A stretch of DNA of 64,000 bases from CPC320 sp002336405 (GTDB lineage Bacteria; Pseudomonadota; Alphaproteobacteria; Rhodobacterales; Rhodobacteraceae): assembly GCA_949372595.1 (NCBI GenBank), contig CASIAN010000013.1, positions 1-64,000 on the forward strand, given 5' to 3'. Made by a program: the position numbers and the translations under genes. The first letter of the stretch is position 1; every line of letters starts with the position of its first letter. The notes beneath the pieces were generated by a model. The model was not told where the DNA came from, did not search any database, and worked only from the letters and a program-made list of their open reading frames with translations. This document shows, piece by piece, positions 36,045-44,972 of the stretch.

Positions 36045-36677
36045 TCACTCGTCTGCCTCATCCGCCATGGCACGATTGGTAACAATCTCATCAATCAAGC
36101 CCCACTTTTTCGCATCTTCGGCGGACATGAAATTATCACGCTCAAGTGCAGCCTCAACTTTTTTCAGCGTTTGCCCTGTGTGTTTGACATAGATATCGTT
36201 CAAGCGTTTTTTCAGCTTCAATGTCTCTTCGGCATGAATCATGATGTCTGTCGCCTGACCTTGGTACCCGCCAGATGGCTGGTGCACCATAATACGGCTA
36301 TTGGGCAGAGAAAACCGCATTCCAGGCTCGCCCGCTGTTAAAAGCAATGACCCCATTGACGCCGCCTGCCCGACCACGAGCGTGGAAACTTTGGGGCGGA
36401 TGTACTGCATCGTGTCATAAATAGACATACCCGAGGTCACAACGCCTCCCGGGCTGTTGATATACATGCTGATTTCCTTAGACGGATTTTCCGCCTCAAG
36501 ATGCAACAATTGTGCGACAATCAAAGAGGACATGCCGTCATGCACCGGTCCGCTTAGAAAGATAATCCGTTCTTTGAGAAGCCGTGAGAAAATATCATAG
36601 GCCCGCTCTCCACGGCTTGTCTGTTCCACTACCATGGGGACCAACGTGTTCATATATACGTCTATTGGATCATTCAT
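36045..36677 (-). CDS. clpP: ATP-dependent Clp protease proteolytic subunit
   Basis: This 210-residue serine protease forms the ClpP double ring. The catalytic serine is in GQAASMGSLLLTAG (about residue 105) and the histidine is in SRIMVHQPSGGYQG (about residue 130). The third residue lies in ERDNFMSAEDAKKWGLID. The first gene of the clpP-clpX pair, it starts at an ATG with a weak upstream site. Length and motifs are standard. Confidence 0.97.
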   Translation of the reverse strand: MNDPIDVYMNTLVPMVVEQTSRGERAYDIFSRLLKERIIFLSGPVHDGMSSLIVAQLLHLEAENPSKEISMYINSPGGVVTSGMSIYDTMQYIRPKVSTLVVGQAASMGSLLLTAGEPGMRFSLPNSRIMVHQPSGGYQGQATDIMIHAEETLKLKKRLNDIYVKHTGQTLKKVEAALERDNFMSAEDAKKWGLIDEIVTNRAMADEADE

Positions 36678-36835
36678 ACTCGCCTGCCTGCTGCTGCTGT
36701 CGGATTAAGACTAAGGATTTAAACTTACCAGAGTCTTAGTGTCGCGTCACACTCGCTGCAAGGGGCCGCGACACTTTCACAACAAAACTAAGTAATAAAT
36801 ATTAAAGACGTCTGCGTCATAGCGTTTTTGGACCC

Positions 36836-37880
36836 TCACGATTTGACCAAAGGTGTTTTGTTGACCAGAGGTGTTGTGCGATCCGCTGCGATTTCAGTGG
36901 GCGGATTTGTGTTTTCGGTTTGCGCTCTGCGATTGTTGAGGTTTATTTGTTGAAAGTGATCGTGTTTGCGGCCTTGAGCAAGGTCTGCGAGAGGGCGACC
37001 ATGACCATCTGCGCGTGGGTTTTGACGGCCCCGAAGTGTCGCACCCGAGGCAATCCAAACAGCCGCTGCATTGTGCCAAAGCACTGTTTGACGCCAAAGC
37101 GCTGTTTGGGGATCAGCTTGCTTAAGCGCTTTTGCGATGGGCGTGGTGGTCAACCGCGCACCGTCTTTTGCAAGATACCACCGCGATGCTTACCTCTTAA
37201 AGCCGCATGATTTGCTTTGCTGGCGTAGGCTTTATCCGCCAGAACACGCTGTGCGTTACGGCCTTTTATCATGGCTTCAAACCTGTGGGTTCTCGCCAAC
37301 ATGGGCAGGGCGAGAATGAATTTTATCCGCGACCCCCTGTTTATCAAACCGAGCAAAACCCTTTTTGCCTTGCGTGCTTTTGTGGCTTTTATTGACCAGG
37401 CGCGCATCGTTGTCGGCCCTAAAGGTAACAGGCGCAGGCGCATCGGGGGCCGCATGTTTGGCGCGCTCCTCTGGCGGCGTCTCAATATGGGTGCGGGGCC
37501 GAGCGGCGCTTTCAATCAAAGGGGGGGGTAATAATGGCGGTCTTGGCCTCTTTCATCTTCAGCCCGTGACCCTCTATCTGGTGACAGACCCCGGCACGTA
37601 ACCCACCCTAAGCACCCGCCCTAACCCGTGCATTGCGAGACCTAAAATGGGGTGTTTCATCCCGAACGGCGCAGTGCAAATCAAGCCCTGCAAACAGCAG
37701 CGCATCAAACCGGTCATGCAAGTTTCCTTCCAGTTTCGGGTCCGACACCCCATGCCATTGGCCGATCAGCAGACATTTAAACAAAACAATCTGATCATAG
37801 CCCTTGGGGCCCAGAATAACCCTGAGGGCCCAGACCTGATCGGTTTAAACCGCTTTTAGAAGCGGCAAAACCAAAGACCA
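36836..37880 (-). pseudogene. Decayed IS5-family-type transposase
   Basis: Pieces of one transposase are spread over several minus-strand frames. Near 37860-37650 is an N-terminal part resembling IS5 proteins (CLLIGQWHGLSDPKLE-like when frames are joined). Near 37540 comes EGHGLKMKEAKTAII-like sequence, then IESAARPRTHIETPPEERA, and VLADKAYASKANHAALRGKH with the DDE-type DKAY motif. At the 3' end are further shifted fragments. A run of seven G at 37521-37527 is one likely shift site. No frame covers more than a third of the protein, so it is inactive. Terminal repeats were not identified. Confidence 0.72.
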
Positions 37881-38090
37881 ATCCATAAGCGCATCAACTT
37901 TGCACAAGACATTCTGATCCCCAATCCGACGCGGCTCTCATGCATGAAAATCTCCATGAAAACTCCAATGTGGGTTTCGAAAGCGTATAAAATTTGGCCA
38001 AGTGAGGAAATTAGCAATTGTGCAGAGGTCGTTATTATATCGTATTGTGGCCACAGAGCTCTATCTCCCGAGCACAACACTGGAGTTCCA

Positions 38091-39296
38091 ATGCAAACAT
38101 CTGCAAATTATCTCGCAACCCGGCAAGCTGGCTTAGATTTACTGGCTAAATTTGCGTCCAAAGCAGGACCTGACTATGCCCGTGGCCGTAACTTTGACTG
38201 CGGCCCGCATCAGCCCAGAGCCGTGTCGGGTCTGTCACCATACGTGCGGCGCAGGTTGATAACGGAACAAGAGGTTGTCACCGAGGTCTTGAAACAACAT
38301 TCAGCAGACGCAGCAGAAAAATTCATTCAAGAAGTGTTTTGGCGCAGTTATTGGAAAGGCTGGATAGAGTTGCGCCCCACCGTTTGGCATGGCTATCAAA
38401 CCGGCTTGCGCTGGGCGTTAAATGCAGTGCAGACCCAAGACGGATTGGAACGCAACTGGCGCAGTGCCTGCACAGGAAACACTGGCATCGACTGCTTTGA
38501 TGCTTGGGCCGAAGAACTGACCTCCACAGGCTATCTGCACAATCATGCCCGCATGTGGTTTGCCTCGATCTGGATCTTTACGCTGCGCCTGCCATGGGAA
38601 CTGGGGGCTGATTTTTTTCTGCGGAACCTTCTCGATGGCGATCCCGCGTCAAACACCTTGGGATGGCGTTGGGTTGCGGGCTTACAAACCGTCGGAAAAA
38701 CCTATCTTGCCCGTCCCGAAAACATTGAAAAATATACCAATGGCAGGTTTTCACCAACAGGGCTGGCGACCAAAGCGACCCCGCTTAAGGGCCCTGAAAA
38801 CCCGCCCTGTGGGACGCTTACACACGCCGATCCGATCGATACGGCGCTCGCCACAGGGCTTTTGATCCATGATGAAGACACTGATTTAACGCATATTATC
38901 GCCAAGAACTTGTCGCTTAGGGCCACGGCGACCCTATCAAGCCACACAACCATAGCCCCATTGAAAGCAGCAGACCATGTCGTGGTATTTTCCCAAGGGG
39001 CGTTGCGCGATACACTGGACCGCTTGCCCCCCAAACACAGTGCGCCCCATGATGTGAAAGGTTTCAATGACTTGCTCACTTGGGCACAGACGCATGGCCT
39101 GAAGCAGATTATCACCTGCCATGCACCAGTCGGACCCATCGCCGACCTGTTGACACAGGTCCGAAAACCACTTGGCGAACAGGGTATCTCTTTGACAACA
39201 ATAATGGCCCCCTATGACCGGATGACATGGCCGCATGCCACCCATGGTTTTTTTCGGTTTAAAGATAATATTCCGCATTTTATTGCGCAGATTTGA
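38091..39296 (+). CDS. Photolyase/cryptochrome-like FAD-binding protein with rearranged domains
   Basis: This 401-residue protein opens directly with the FAD-binding domain of photolyases: SGLSPYVRRRLITEQEVV, FIQEVFWRSYWKGWIE, then GYLHNHARMWFASIWIF and GDPASNTLGWRWVAGLQTVG (to about residue 240). The usual N-terminal antenna (alpha/beta) domain is absent in front. Instead about 150 residues follow that look like the end of such a domain (LKQIITCHAPVGPIADLL, then APYDRMTWPHATHGFFRFKD). ATG 38091 has GGAG upstream; the frame opens earlier, but that part lies in the transposon-side sequence. A light-dependent DNA repair or flavoprotein role is inferred. Confidence 0.75.
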   Translation: MQTSANYLATRQAGLDLLAKFASKAGPDYARGRNFDCGPHQPRAVSGLSPYVRRRLITEQEVVTEVLKQHSADAAEKFIQEVFWRSYWKGWIELRPTVWHGYQTGLRWALNAVQTQDGLERNWRSACTGNTGIDCFDAWAEELTSTGYLHNHARMWFASIWIFTLRLPWELGADFFLRNLLDGDPASNTLGWRWVAGLQTVGKTYLARPENIEKYTNGRFSPTGLATKATPLKGPENPPCGTLTHADPIDTALATGLLIHDEDTDLTHIIAKNLSLRATATLSSHTTIAPLKAADHVVVFSQGALRDTLDRLPPKHSAPHDVKGFNDLLTWAQTHGLKQIITCHAPVGPIADLLTQVRKPLGEQGISLTTIMAPYDRMTWPHATHGFFRFKDNIPHFIAQI

Positions 39297-39300
39297 TAGC

Positions 39301-39426
39301 GTGATCCGCCGCGTTATAAGACACCCCGTGCGTCGTGGACTGCTCGCTTGCATCGCCTGGCCAATCCTCGTATACGTGCCGCTCTTTCCGCAAACGATCA
39401 GCAACTGCGCAGTCTCTCGTGGGTAG
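39301..39426 (+). CDS. Possible 41-residue basic membrane peptide
   Basis: A GTG at 39301 opens a short frame with an arginine-rich start (VIRRVIRHPVRRGLL) and one hydrophobic helix (ACIAWPILVYVPLFP), just before the rpsF leader. No clear ribosome-binding site is seen. It could be an unannotated small membrane protein or chance. Confidence 0.22.
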   Translation: MIRRVIRHPVRRGLLACIAWPILVYVPLFPQTISNCAVSRG

Positions 39427-39480
39427 GGTGGAAAGAGTAAACTACCCTATGAAATGCGCCTGAACACAACTGGAGATCAC

Positions 39481-39834
39481 ATGCCGCTATACGAGCATGT
39501 TTTTATATCGCGCCAAGACCTGTCCAATACCCAGGCAGAGGGCCTTATTGAGCATTTTTCAACCGTTCTGGCAGACAACGCCGGCAAAGTCGTTGAAAGC
39601 GAATATTGGGGCGTCAAAACGATGGCCTATAAAATCAACAAAAATCGCAAGGGCCACTACGCCTTCCTGAAAACAGACGCGCCCAGTCAAGCAATTCAGG
39701 AAATGGAGCGTCTGATGCGCCTACACGACGATGTGATGCGCATTCTGACCATTAAAGTGGATGCCCACCCCGAAGGACCGTCGGTCCAGATGCAAAAACG
39801 CGATGACCGTGGCGACCGCCGCGAGCGCCGCTAA
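39481..39834 (+). CDS. rpsF: 30S ribosomal protein S6
   Basis: This 117-residue S6 protein of the small ribosomal subunit binds S18. It begins MPLYEHVFISRQDLSNTQAE, has the conserved EYWGVKTMAYKINKNRKGHY block (about residues 40-59), and ends in a charged tail (QKRDDRGDRRERR), as in other Alphaproteobacteria. ATG 39481 has GGAG seven bases upstream; the frame opens at 39454. First gene of the rpsF-rpsR-rplI operon. Confidence 0.97.
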   Translation: MPLYEHVFISRQDLSNTQAEGLIEHFSTVLADNAGKVVESEYWGVKTMAYKINKNRKGHYAFLKTDAPSQAIQEMERLMRLHDDVMRILTIKVDAHPEGPSVQMQKRDDRGDRRERR

Positions 39835-39862
39835 TAACTGCTTGATGAAAGGACGCTAAACC

Positions 39863-40090
39863 ATGGCAACCAAACCATTTTTCCGCCGCCGCAAAGTGTG
39901 CCCGTTCTCAGGCGACAATGCACCTGCGATCGACTATAAGGACACACGACTGCTGCAACGCTACATATCAGAGCGGGGCAAAATCGTGCCGTCACGAATC
40001 ACCGCCGTTTCGGCGAAAAAACAGCGCGAATTGGCTCGTGCGATCAAGCGTGCGCGCTTTCTCGCCCTGTTGCCATACGCCGTGAAGTAA
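39863..40090 (+). CDS. rpsR: 30S ribosomal protein S18
   Basis: This 75-residue S18 protein pairs with S6 on the 30S platform. It begins MATKPFFRRRKVCPFSGDNA and contains DYKDTRLLQRYISERGKIVP and SRITAVSAKKQRELARAIKR. Length is normal. It lies 28 bases after rpsF and ten bases before rplI. Confidence 0.98.
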   Translation: MATKPFFRRRKVCPFSGDNAPAIDYKDTRLLQRYISERGKIVPSRITAVSAKKQRELARAIKRARFLALLPYAVK

Positions 40091-40100
40091 GGAGACAGAC

Positions 40101-40733
40101 ATGCAAGTTATTCTTCTTGAACGGGTCGCTAAACTGGGCCAGATGGGCGATGTCGTCGATGTTAAGCCGGGCTATGCGCGCAACTATCTGTTGCTGCAAG
40201 GCAAAGCGCTGACCGCATCACAAGCAAATATCGCATCCTTCGAAGGGCAAAAAGCCCAGCTTGAAGCGAATAATCTGGAAACCAAGACTGAAGCCGAAGC
40301 TATGGGCGATAAGTTGAACGGTCAACAGTTCATCGTGATTCGCCAGGCATCAGATGCGGGATCACTTTATGGTTCAGTGACCACTCGTGACGCCGCCGAA
40401 GCCGCCACCGCAGACGGGTTTTCGGTTGACCGCAAACAGGTGTATTTGATCAAACCAATCAAAGAGCTCGGTGTGCATGAACTTCGCGTTGTGCTGCACC
40501 CAGAGGTCGAGGCCATCATCAGCGTAAATGTTGCGCGTTCGGTTGAAGAAGCCGAATTACAAGCCTCGGGCAAGTCTATCCAAGAACTGGCCGCGGAAGA
40601 AGAAGCCGCAGCCGAGTTTGAAATCTCTGAGCTGTTTGACGATATCGGCGCCGCCGCATCAGATGATGACGACCACGCGCCGGCTCCTGCGGCAGCTGAT
40701 GACGAGAGAAGAGAAGACAAAGACGACGCCTAA
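40101..40733 (+). CDS. rplI: 50S ribosomal protein L9 with long acidic tail
   Basis: This 210-residue L9 has a normal N-domain (MQVILLERVAKLGQMGDVV, then VKPGYARNYLLLQGKALTA), the connecting helix and a C-domain (ELGVHELRVVLHPEV). It then carries an extra tail of about 55 residues, rich in E, A and D, ending DDERREDKDDA. E. coli L9 has 149 residues; C-terminal extensions occur in Alphaproteobacteria, but this one is long. A strong terminator follows. Confidence 0.96.
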   Translation: MQVILLERVAKLGQMGDVVDVKPGYARNYLLLQGKALTASQANIASFEGQKAQLEANNLETKTEAEAMGDKLNGQQFIVIRQASDAGSLYGSVTTRDAAEAATADGFSVDRKQVYLIKPIKELGVHELRVVLHPEVEAIISVNVARSVEEAELQASGKSIQELAAEEEAAAEFEISELFDDIGAAASDDDDHAPAPAAADDERREDKDDA

Positions 40734-40764
40734 ATCAGGTTCAAGTCCGTCCCCTAAAATCAAG

Positions 40765-40800
40765 ACCGCGTGCAGTGCTCATCTGTACGCGGTTTTTTTT
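40765..40800 (+). terminator. rplI: Rho-independent terminator of the rpsF-rpsR-rplI operon
   Basis: ACCGCGTGCAG pairs with CTGTACGCGGT (one mismatch) around a short loop and is followed by eight T, 30 bases after the rplI stop. This is a textbook intrinsic terminator. Confidence 0.93.
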
Positions 40801-40896
40801 CGCGGACGCTGCTCATAAATTTCTCGTATTAAATACAGCAACGTGTAACCTTGAGGTTACATTTTGTAGGGCACGTTTATTTCAGGAGTTTTAAAC

Positions 40897-41307
40897 ATGC
40901 TTTCAGCGGAAAAAATAGCGCGCGTTCGAAATTTTTCATTTGGCGCGACTGGTTTGATCGGTCTGCTTTACGCCGTACTTGTTGTTTTCACCAAGCGGCC
41001 AGATCCAATGCCTTGGTGGCTGCCGGGAACTGTCGGCCTACTGAGTGCCACACTTATTTTCAGCACATTCCGCCGCGCGGGCCCAGTCCCGGTACAGCAG
41101 GCCACAGACGAGCTGTTCAAACGCTGCGGTGATAAAGCCCACCGGTTTGGGTTTTGGAGTGCCCTGCTGCTGTATCCGTTTTTCGGTTTTTTAATTGCCA
41201 CAGGTGCGCTCTGTCTTACCTTGGCCTTTCCAATCATGGGCACTTTGATAGCAGCCGCCTATTTACTGTCATTCGTGATCTTTAGCGAGTGGCCCAGTGC
41301 CGAGTGA
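40897..41307 (+). CDS. Hypothetical membrane protein encoded with an XRE regulator
   Basis: This 136-residue protein has four predicted hydrophobic segments (about residues 18-35, 43-60, 83-105 and 108-130). CAGGAG lies upstream of the ATG. Its end overlaps the start of a small XRE-type repressor gene by 11 bases. Such membrane protein-XRE pairs (for example with DUF2178/DUF2975 proteins) occur widely. The membrane partner may control the repressor, but this protein is not assigned to one of those families. Confidence 0.65.
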   Translation: MLSAEKIARVRNFSFGATGLIGLLYAVLVVFTKRPDPMPWWLPGTVGLLSATLIFSTFRRAGPVPVQQATDELFKRCGDKAHRFGFWSALLLYPFFGFLIATGALCLTLAFPIMGTLIAAAYLLSFVIFSEWPSAE

Positions 41308-41503
41308 TTTGTGTAATAATTTAAGAAAATACCACACTGCTGCGAATTTAACCCAAGCTGCGCTGGCGAATAAGGTCTGCGTGTCGCGAAAAACCATAAA
41401 TACGATTGAGAACAGTGTGTTCATCCCCTCTACGGTTTTGGCGCTCAGGCTCGCGCAACACCTCAAAGTGTCAGTGCATGACTTATTCGAGTTGAGACCT
41501 TAA
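41297..41503 (+). CDS. Small XRE-family transcriptional regulator
   Basis: This 68-residue protein is little more than one Cro/CI-type helix-turn-helix: LTQAALANKVCVSRKTINTI, then a C-terminal LALRLAQHLKVSVHDLFEL as in YozG/YgzD-like repressors. The GTG start at 41297 overlaps the membrane-protein gene; a TTG at 41309 is an alternative. The overlap implies coupled synthesis. The regulated genes are unknown, and autoregulation is likely by analogy. Confidence 0.82.
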   Translation: MPSDLCNNLRKYHTAANLTQAALANKVCVSRKTINTIENSVFIPSTVLALRLAQHLKVSVHDLFELRP

Positions 41504-41559
41504 ATACTTGCCCCCCAAACCAACCAGAAAATAAAGCTACATCACCCGAGGTAGCTGCC

Positions 41560-41602
41560 GGCATTGTGTTCACACCAAACCAGGCATTGTGTTCACACCA
41601 AA
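41560..41602. repeat. 23-base tandem duplication at the 3' end of the TRAP operon
   Basis: The 20-base sequence GGCATTGTGTTCACACCAAA occurs twice in a row (41560-41579 and 41583-41602), separated by three bases. The second copy contains the stop codon of the DctM gene (TGA at 41593-41595 on the minus strand). It looks like a slippage duplication of the gene end. Confidence 0.85.
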
Positions 41603-42990
41603 GACGGCAGCCAAAGCACGATCTGCGGGAATGTCACAAGCAGTGCAATTGTCACCGCATCCGCGATGAAAAATGGCATAACCCCCTTGAACACATCCTG
41701 AACACTAAGATCATCTCTTACGCCGGCAACCACAAAGCAATTCAAACCGATGGGCGGGGTGATCAAACAAAATTCGGCCATTTTGACCACCAAGATGCCG
41801 AACCAAATCGCACACATCGGGCCGGACATACCAAAGGCGCTATCCGCTGCAGAGACAAATTCGCCACCGTTTAATGCCATAACAGCCGGATACACCACCG
41901 GCAGCGTTAACAGCAGCATGCCAATCGCATCCATAAACATGCCCAGCACAGCATAGCCCAACAGAATACAGATCAGGATTAACATCGGCGACATTTCAAG
42001 CGCGGTTATCCAGTCGGAAAACGCATCCGGCAGTTTGGCAAACCCCAAGAAACGCACATAAATCAAAACACCCCAGATGATGGTAAAGATCATCACAGTC
42101 AATTTTGCGGTCTCCAGCAGCGCCTCTTTCATTTGTTTCCAACGCATACCACGATAGAGCGCCATCACGAAAATGATAAAGGCCCCGATCGCCCCACCTT
42201 CGGTGGGCGTGCCCCAGGCATCGCCAAACGGGTTATAGACAAAGAAAATAATGATCACCACAACCGCCACAATGGGCAGAGCCGGCGGCAGGCTTTCAAA
42301 CCGCTGTTTCCAGGTAAAGCCAGTCACCGGCGGGCCAACAGTTTTAAACGTAACAGCAATACCAATGATCAAACCAGCATAGATAATGGCCGAAAACGCT
42401 CCGGGAATAAAACCCGCCAACAGCAGTTTTCCGACATCCTGTTCGACAATAATCGCATAGATTACCAAAATTGCTGACGGTGGGATCAACGAGGCCAACG
42501 TGCCACCGGCCGCCACAACACCGGCTGCAAATTGCTTGTTATAGCCAACTTTCAGCATCTCGGGGATGGCAATACGCGCAAACACCGCAGCTGTGGCCAC
42601 CGAAGCCCCCGACACCGCCGCGAACCCAGCTGTGGCAAACACCGTCGAGACGGCCAATCCACCCGGCACCCAGGCGATCCAGCGCTTAGCGGCCTCGAAT
42701 AATGCAATGGTCAATTTGGCATAATAGGCCAGATAGCCAATTAAAATAAACACAGGGATCAAGCTTAGAACCTGTGCACTGACCTTTGAATGCGGGGTCA
42801 AACCCGCCACTTTCACACTGATTTGAAACGCTTTCCAAAACTTTTCCGGGGCATAGTCAAATCCGTTCCAACGCAGCCATACCAGACCGACAAAACCGGC
42901 CATACCCGCGGCAAACGCCACCCGCATCCCCAGCACCACCATGACCAGCATACCACCGCTGACCCATAGGCCGATTGAAATACTATCCAT
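41593..42990 (-). CDS. dctM: TRAP transporter large permease subunit DctM
   Basis: This 465-residue membrane protein of about 12 helices drives sodium-coupled uptake of organic acids delivered by the binding protein. The DctM signature GVVAAGGTLASLIPPSAILV (about residues 158-177) and the late EFCLITPPIGLNCFVVAG motif are present. Its ATG overlaps the stop of the small subunit gene by one base. It is the last gene of the leftward dctPQM operon. Confidence 0.94.
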   Translation of the reverse strand: MDSISIGLWVSGGMLVMVVLGMRVAFAAGMAGFVGLVWLRWNGFDYAPEKFWKAFQISVKVAGLTPHSKVSAQVLSLIPVFILIGYLAYYAKLTIALFEAAKRWIAWVPGGLAVSTVFATAGFAAVSGASVATAAVFARIAIPEMLKVGYNKQFAAGVVAAGGTLASLIPPSAILVIYAIIVEQDVGKLLLAGFIPGAFSAIIYAGLIIGIAVTFKTVGPPVTGFTWKQRFESLPPALPIVAVVVIIIFFVYNPFGDAWGTPTEGGAIGAFIIFVMALYRGMRWKQMKEALLETAKLTVMIFTIIWGVLIYVRFLGFAKLPDAFSDWITALEMSPMLILICILLGYAVLGMFMDAIGMLLLTLPVVYPAVMALNGGEFVSAADSAFGMSGPMCAIWFGILVVKMAEFCLITPPIGLNCFVVAGVRDDLSVQDVFKGVMPFFIADAVTIALLVTFPQIVLWLPSLV

Positions 42991-43619
42991 CAGTCGGCCC
43001 CCTTGAGCGCACGCGCTTCATGGGCGGCCTGTTCGGCCACGCTCAGCGTCAACGGCACCGCAACCGGGTTTTCCAACCCCAAGACAAGGGCCCGTCCGTA
43101 TCCGACGGCTTGCAACATAAGCCGTAAAGCCAGCACGCCAAACGCCACCGGCACCACCAGTTTTGATGGCCAAATAGGCAGGCTGATATCAACCGAACTG
43201 TCGCGACTGCACAGGGGGCGCGCACAATCAAATGAGCGGTCAAAATGTTCCCATGCGCCCCAAGTTAAGGCAAGAATGAGCGCAAGAATCATCAAAACCG
43301 AAACCAGCTCGAACAACCAAAGCAGCCGCCCCTTCAAGGCAGAGACAAGCATGTCCATGCGAATATGCGTGCCGTCACGCTGCACATAAGACACGCCCAT
43401 GATTGCAATAACCGGCATCGCCGCTTCGATATAGTCGACATAGCCCGCCAGTGGAGAAGCAAAGAATTTGCGGCCAGTGACCGAATAAACGGCTAAAAAC
43501 ATGAGTGAAAAAATCGCGATGCCGCTGATCAGAGCGCAAAACCGCTCGATTGGCAACAAGGCCCGATCCAATCTGCTTAGCAGACTTGAATCCTCCAAAA
43601 CCGCAGCTGATCCTGCCAT
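42990..43619 (-). CDS. dctQ: TRAP transporter small permease subunit DctQ
   Basis: This 209-residue four-helix membrane protein is the small TRAP subunit. Recognisable are the first helix (FCALISGIAIFSLMFLAVYS), the RDGTHIRMDMLVSALKGRL loop and the last helix with KLVVPVAFGVLALRLMLQAV. It has a longer loop than usual, with two cysteines (FDCARPLCSRDSSVDISL). It lies between dctP and dctM. Confidence 0.9.
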   Translation of the reverse strand: MAGSAAVLEDSSLLSRLDRALLPIERFCALISGIAIFSLMFLAVYSVTGRKFFASPLAGYVDYIEAAMPVIAIMGVSYVQRDGTHIRMDMLVSALKGRLLWLFELVSVLMILALILALTWGAWEHFDRSFDCARPLCSRDSSVDISLPIWPSKLVVPVAFGVLALRLMLQAVGYGRALVLGLENPVAVPLTLSVAEQAAHEARALKGAD

Positions 43620-43652
43620 CGCCCGCCCTCTTCGGTCTTGTAGAAAATGGAA

Positions 43653-43675
43653 AGCCGCCCCAATTTGGGACGGCT
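43653..43675 (-). terminator. Intercistronic hairpin between dctP and dctQ
   Basis: AGCCGCCCCAA pairs with TTGGGACGGCT (one mismatch) directly after the dctP stop. On the minus strand it is followed by a short T-rich stretch (TTTCCATTTTC). Such a stem commonly stabilises the abundant binding-protein mRNA and reduces read-through to the permease genes. Confidence 0.6.
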
Positions 43676-43683
43676 GTTATTTC

Positions 43684-44700
43684 TTAGTTGGCCGCTTTGG
43701 CCTCAGCCAGTGTTTTAACCACAAGATCATACAGTTCCTGACCAGGCAGGCCTTGGGCTTCCATGTCTGAGATCCAAGCATCCCGAATGGGATCGGCCGC
43801 TTTGGCACGGAATTCCGCAATCACTGACTCAGCAATTTCGACTTTTTTCACACCTTTTTCGGCCAGAACGGTATCCCAGCGCGCCAACAACTCACCATAG
43901 TTAGCCAGATAGTGCTCCAATGCGGCGGGGATTGAGCTGTCCAGTGCCGCACGGTGCGCATCGGGCAGCGCGTCATAGGCATCAATATTAACCACAACCG
44001 GGCAGTTCACAGTGCCGGGGTTGAGGTTTGCGGTCCACCAGTCTGCCTGATTGATCGTACCAAACGACAAATGCGCGTGTTGAGCAAAGGCAACTGTGTC
44101 CACAACACCCGACTCCATGGCCTGATATGCTTCAGTCGCGGTCACGGATGTCGGCACACCCCCAACAGCAGCAAAGGCTTTGCCCAAGCCACCGGTCGCA
44201 CGAACCCGCATGCCTTCAAAATCTGCCAGCTTGTCGCGTGGCTCGCCTGTGCCCACCAGATTATACTGCGGCATCGGCGAGGTCATAAGCAACTTTGCAT
44301 TCCATTGCGCCATCTCTTCAGCCGCCGCGGGATGTGCATAAACTGCCGCTGAAACGGCCACTTCCTGAGCCAGATTTTCAACGCCGAGGAATGGCAATTC
44401 CAGAACGGTGACGACACGGTTCTTGTCGCGGTGATAACCGGCGCAGAACTGCGCCATCTCAAAGGCCCCGATCGAAATACCATCGAGGTTTTCTTTATTC
44501 TTAGAAAGACCACCATAGCTGACATTCATCGTGAACTCGCCATTGGTCTTCGCGCTTACCAGTTCAGCCAGTTTTTCAACATGCTCGGTAAAGGCGCGAC
44601 GCTTGCCCCAGACCGATACATTCCATTCGCTTGCATAGGTCTCGCTGGCGAAAGATGCCGCCAAAGCCACAACGGCCAGACGCGATGTCATCTTAATCAT
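43684..44700 (-). CDS. dctP: TRAP transporter periplasmic substrate-binding protein DctP
   Basis: This 338-residue exported binding protein has a signal peptide ending ETYASEWNV. The DctP pattern FEGMRVRATGGLGKAFAAVG (about residues 155-174) contains the conserved arginine that binds the substrate carboxylate, followed by GVPTSVTATEAYQAMESGVV. ATG 44700 is chosen because GGGAGAG lies upstream; the frame opens at 44733. The substrate is an organic acid that cannot be named from sequence. Confidence 0.92.
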   Translation of the reverse strand: MIKMTSRLAVVALAASFASETYASEWNVSVWGKRRAFTEHVEKLAELVSAKTNGEFTMNVSYGGLSKNKENLDGISIGAFEMAQFCAGYHRDKNRVVTVLELPFLGVENLAQEVAVSAAVYAHPAAAEEMAQWNAKLLMTSPMPQYNLVGTGEPRDKLADFEGMRVRATGGLGKAFAAVGGVPTSVTATEAYQAMESGVVDTVAFAQHAHLSFGTINQADWWTANLNPGTVNCPVVVNIDAYDALPDAHRAALDSSIPAALEHYLANYGELLARWDTVLAEKGVKKVEIAESVIAEFRAKAADPIRDAWISDMEAQGLPGQELYDLVVKTLAEAKAAN

Positions 44701-44972
44701 AATACTCTCCCAAATATTGCGTGTAATCCTCATGCACAGTACCCGCTTTTATTCCTCTGAACAACTGGTCAGATATATCAAAAAGCATATTCTTCCAGGC
44801 ATGATTTTCCAATTATCCCAGCACTCTGACTTCAAAATATTGATATAGACCGACATCAATAGATGTCCTGAACCCAGTGTGGAAAGAATTGGTAGCACAG
44901 GTTCAGTTTCTTGCATATTTGATAACATGGGAAAAATTTGCGGTCAGGTCATGTTTCTGTCACGCTGGCCCT

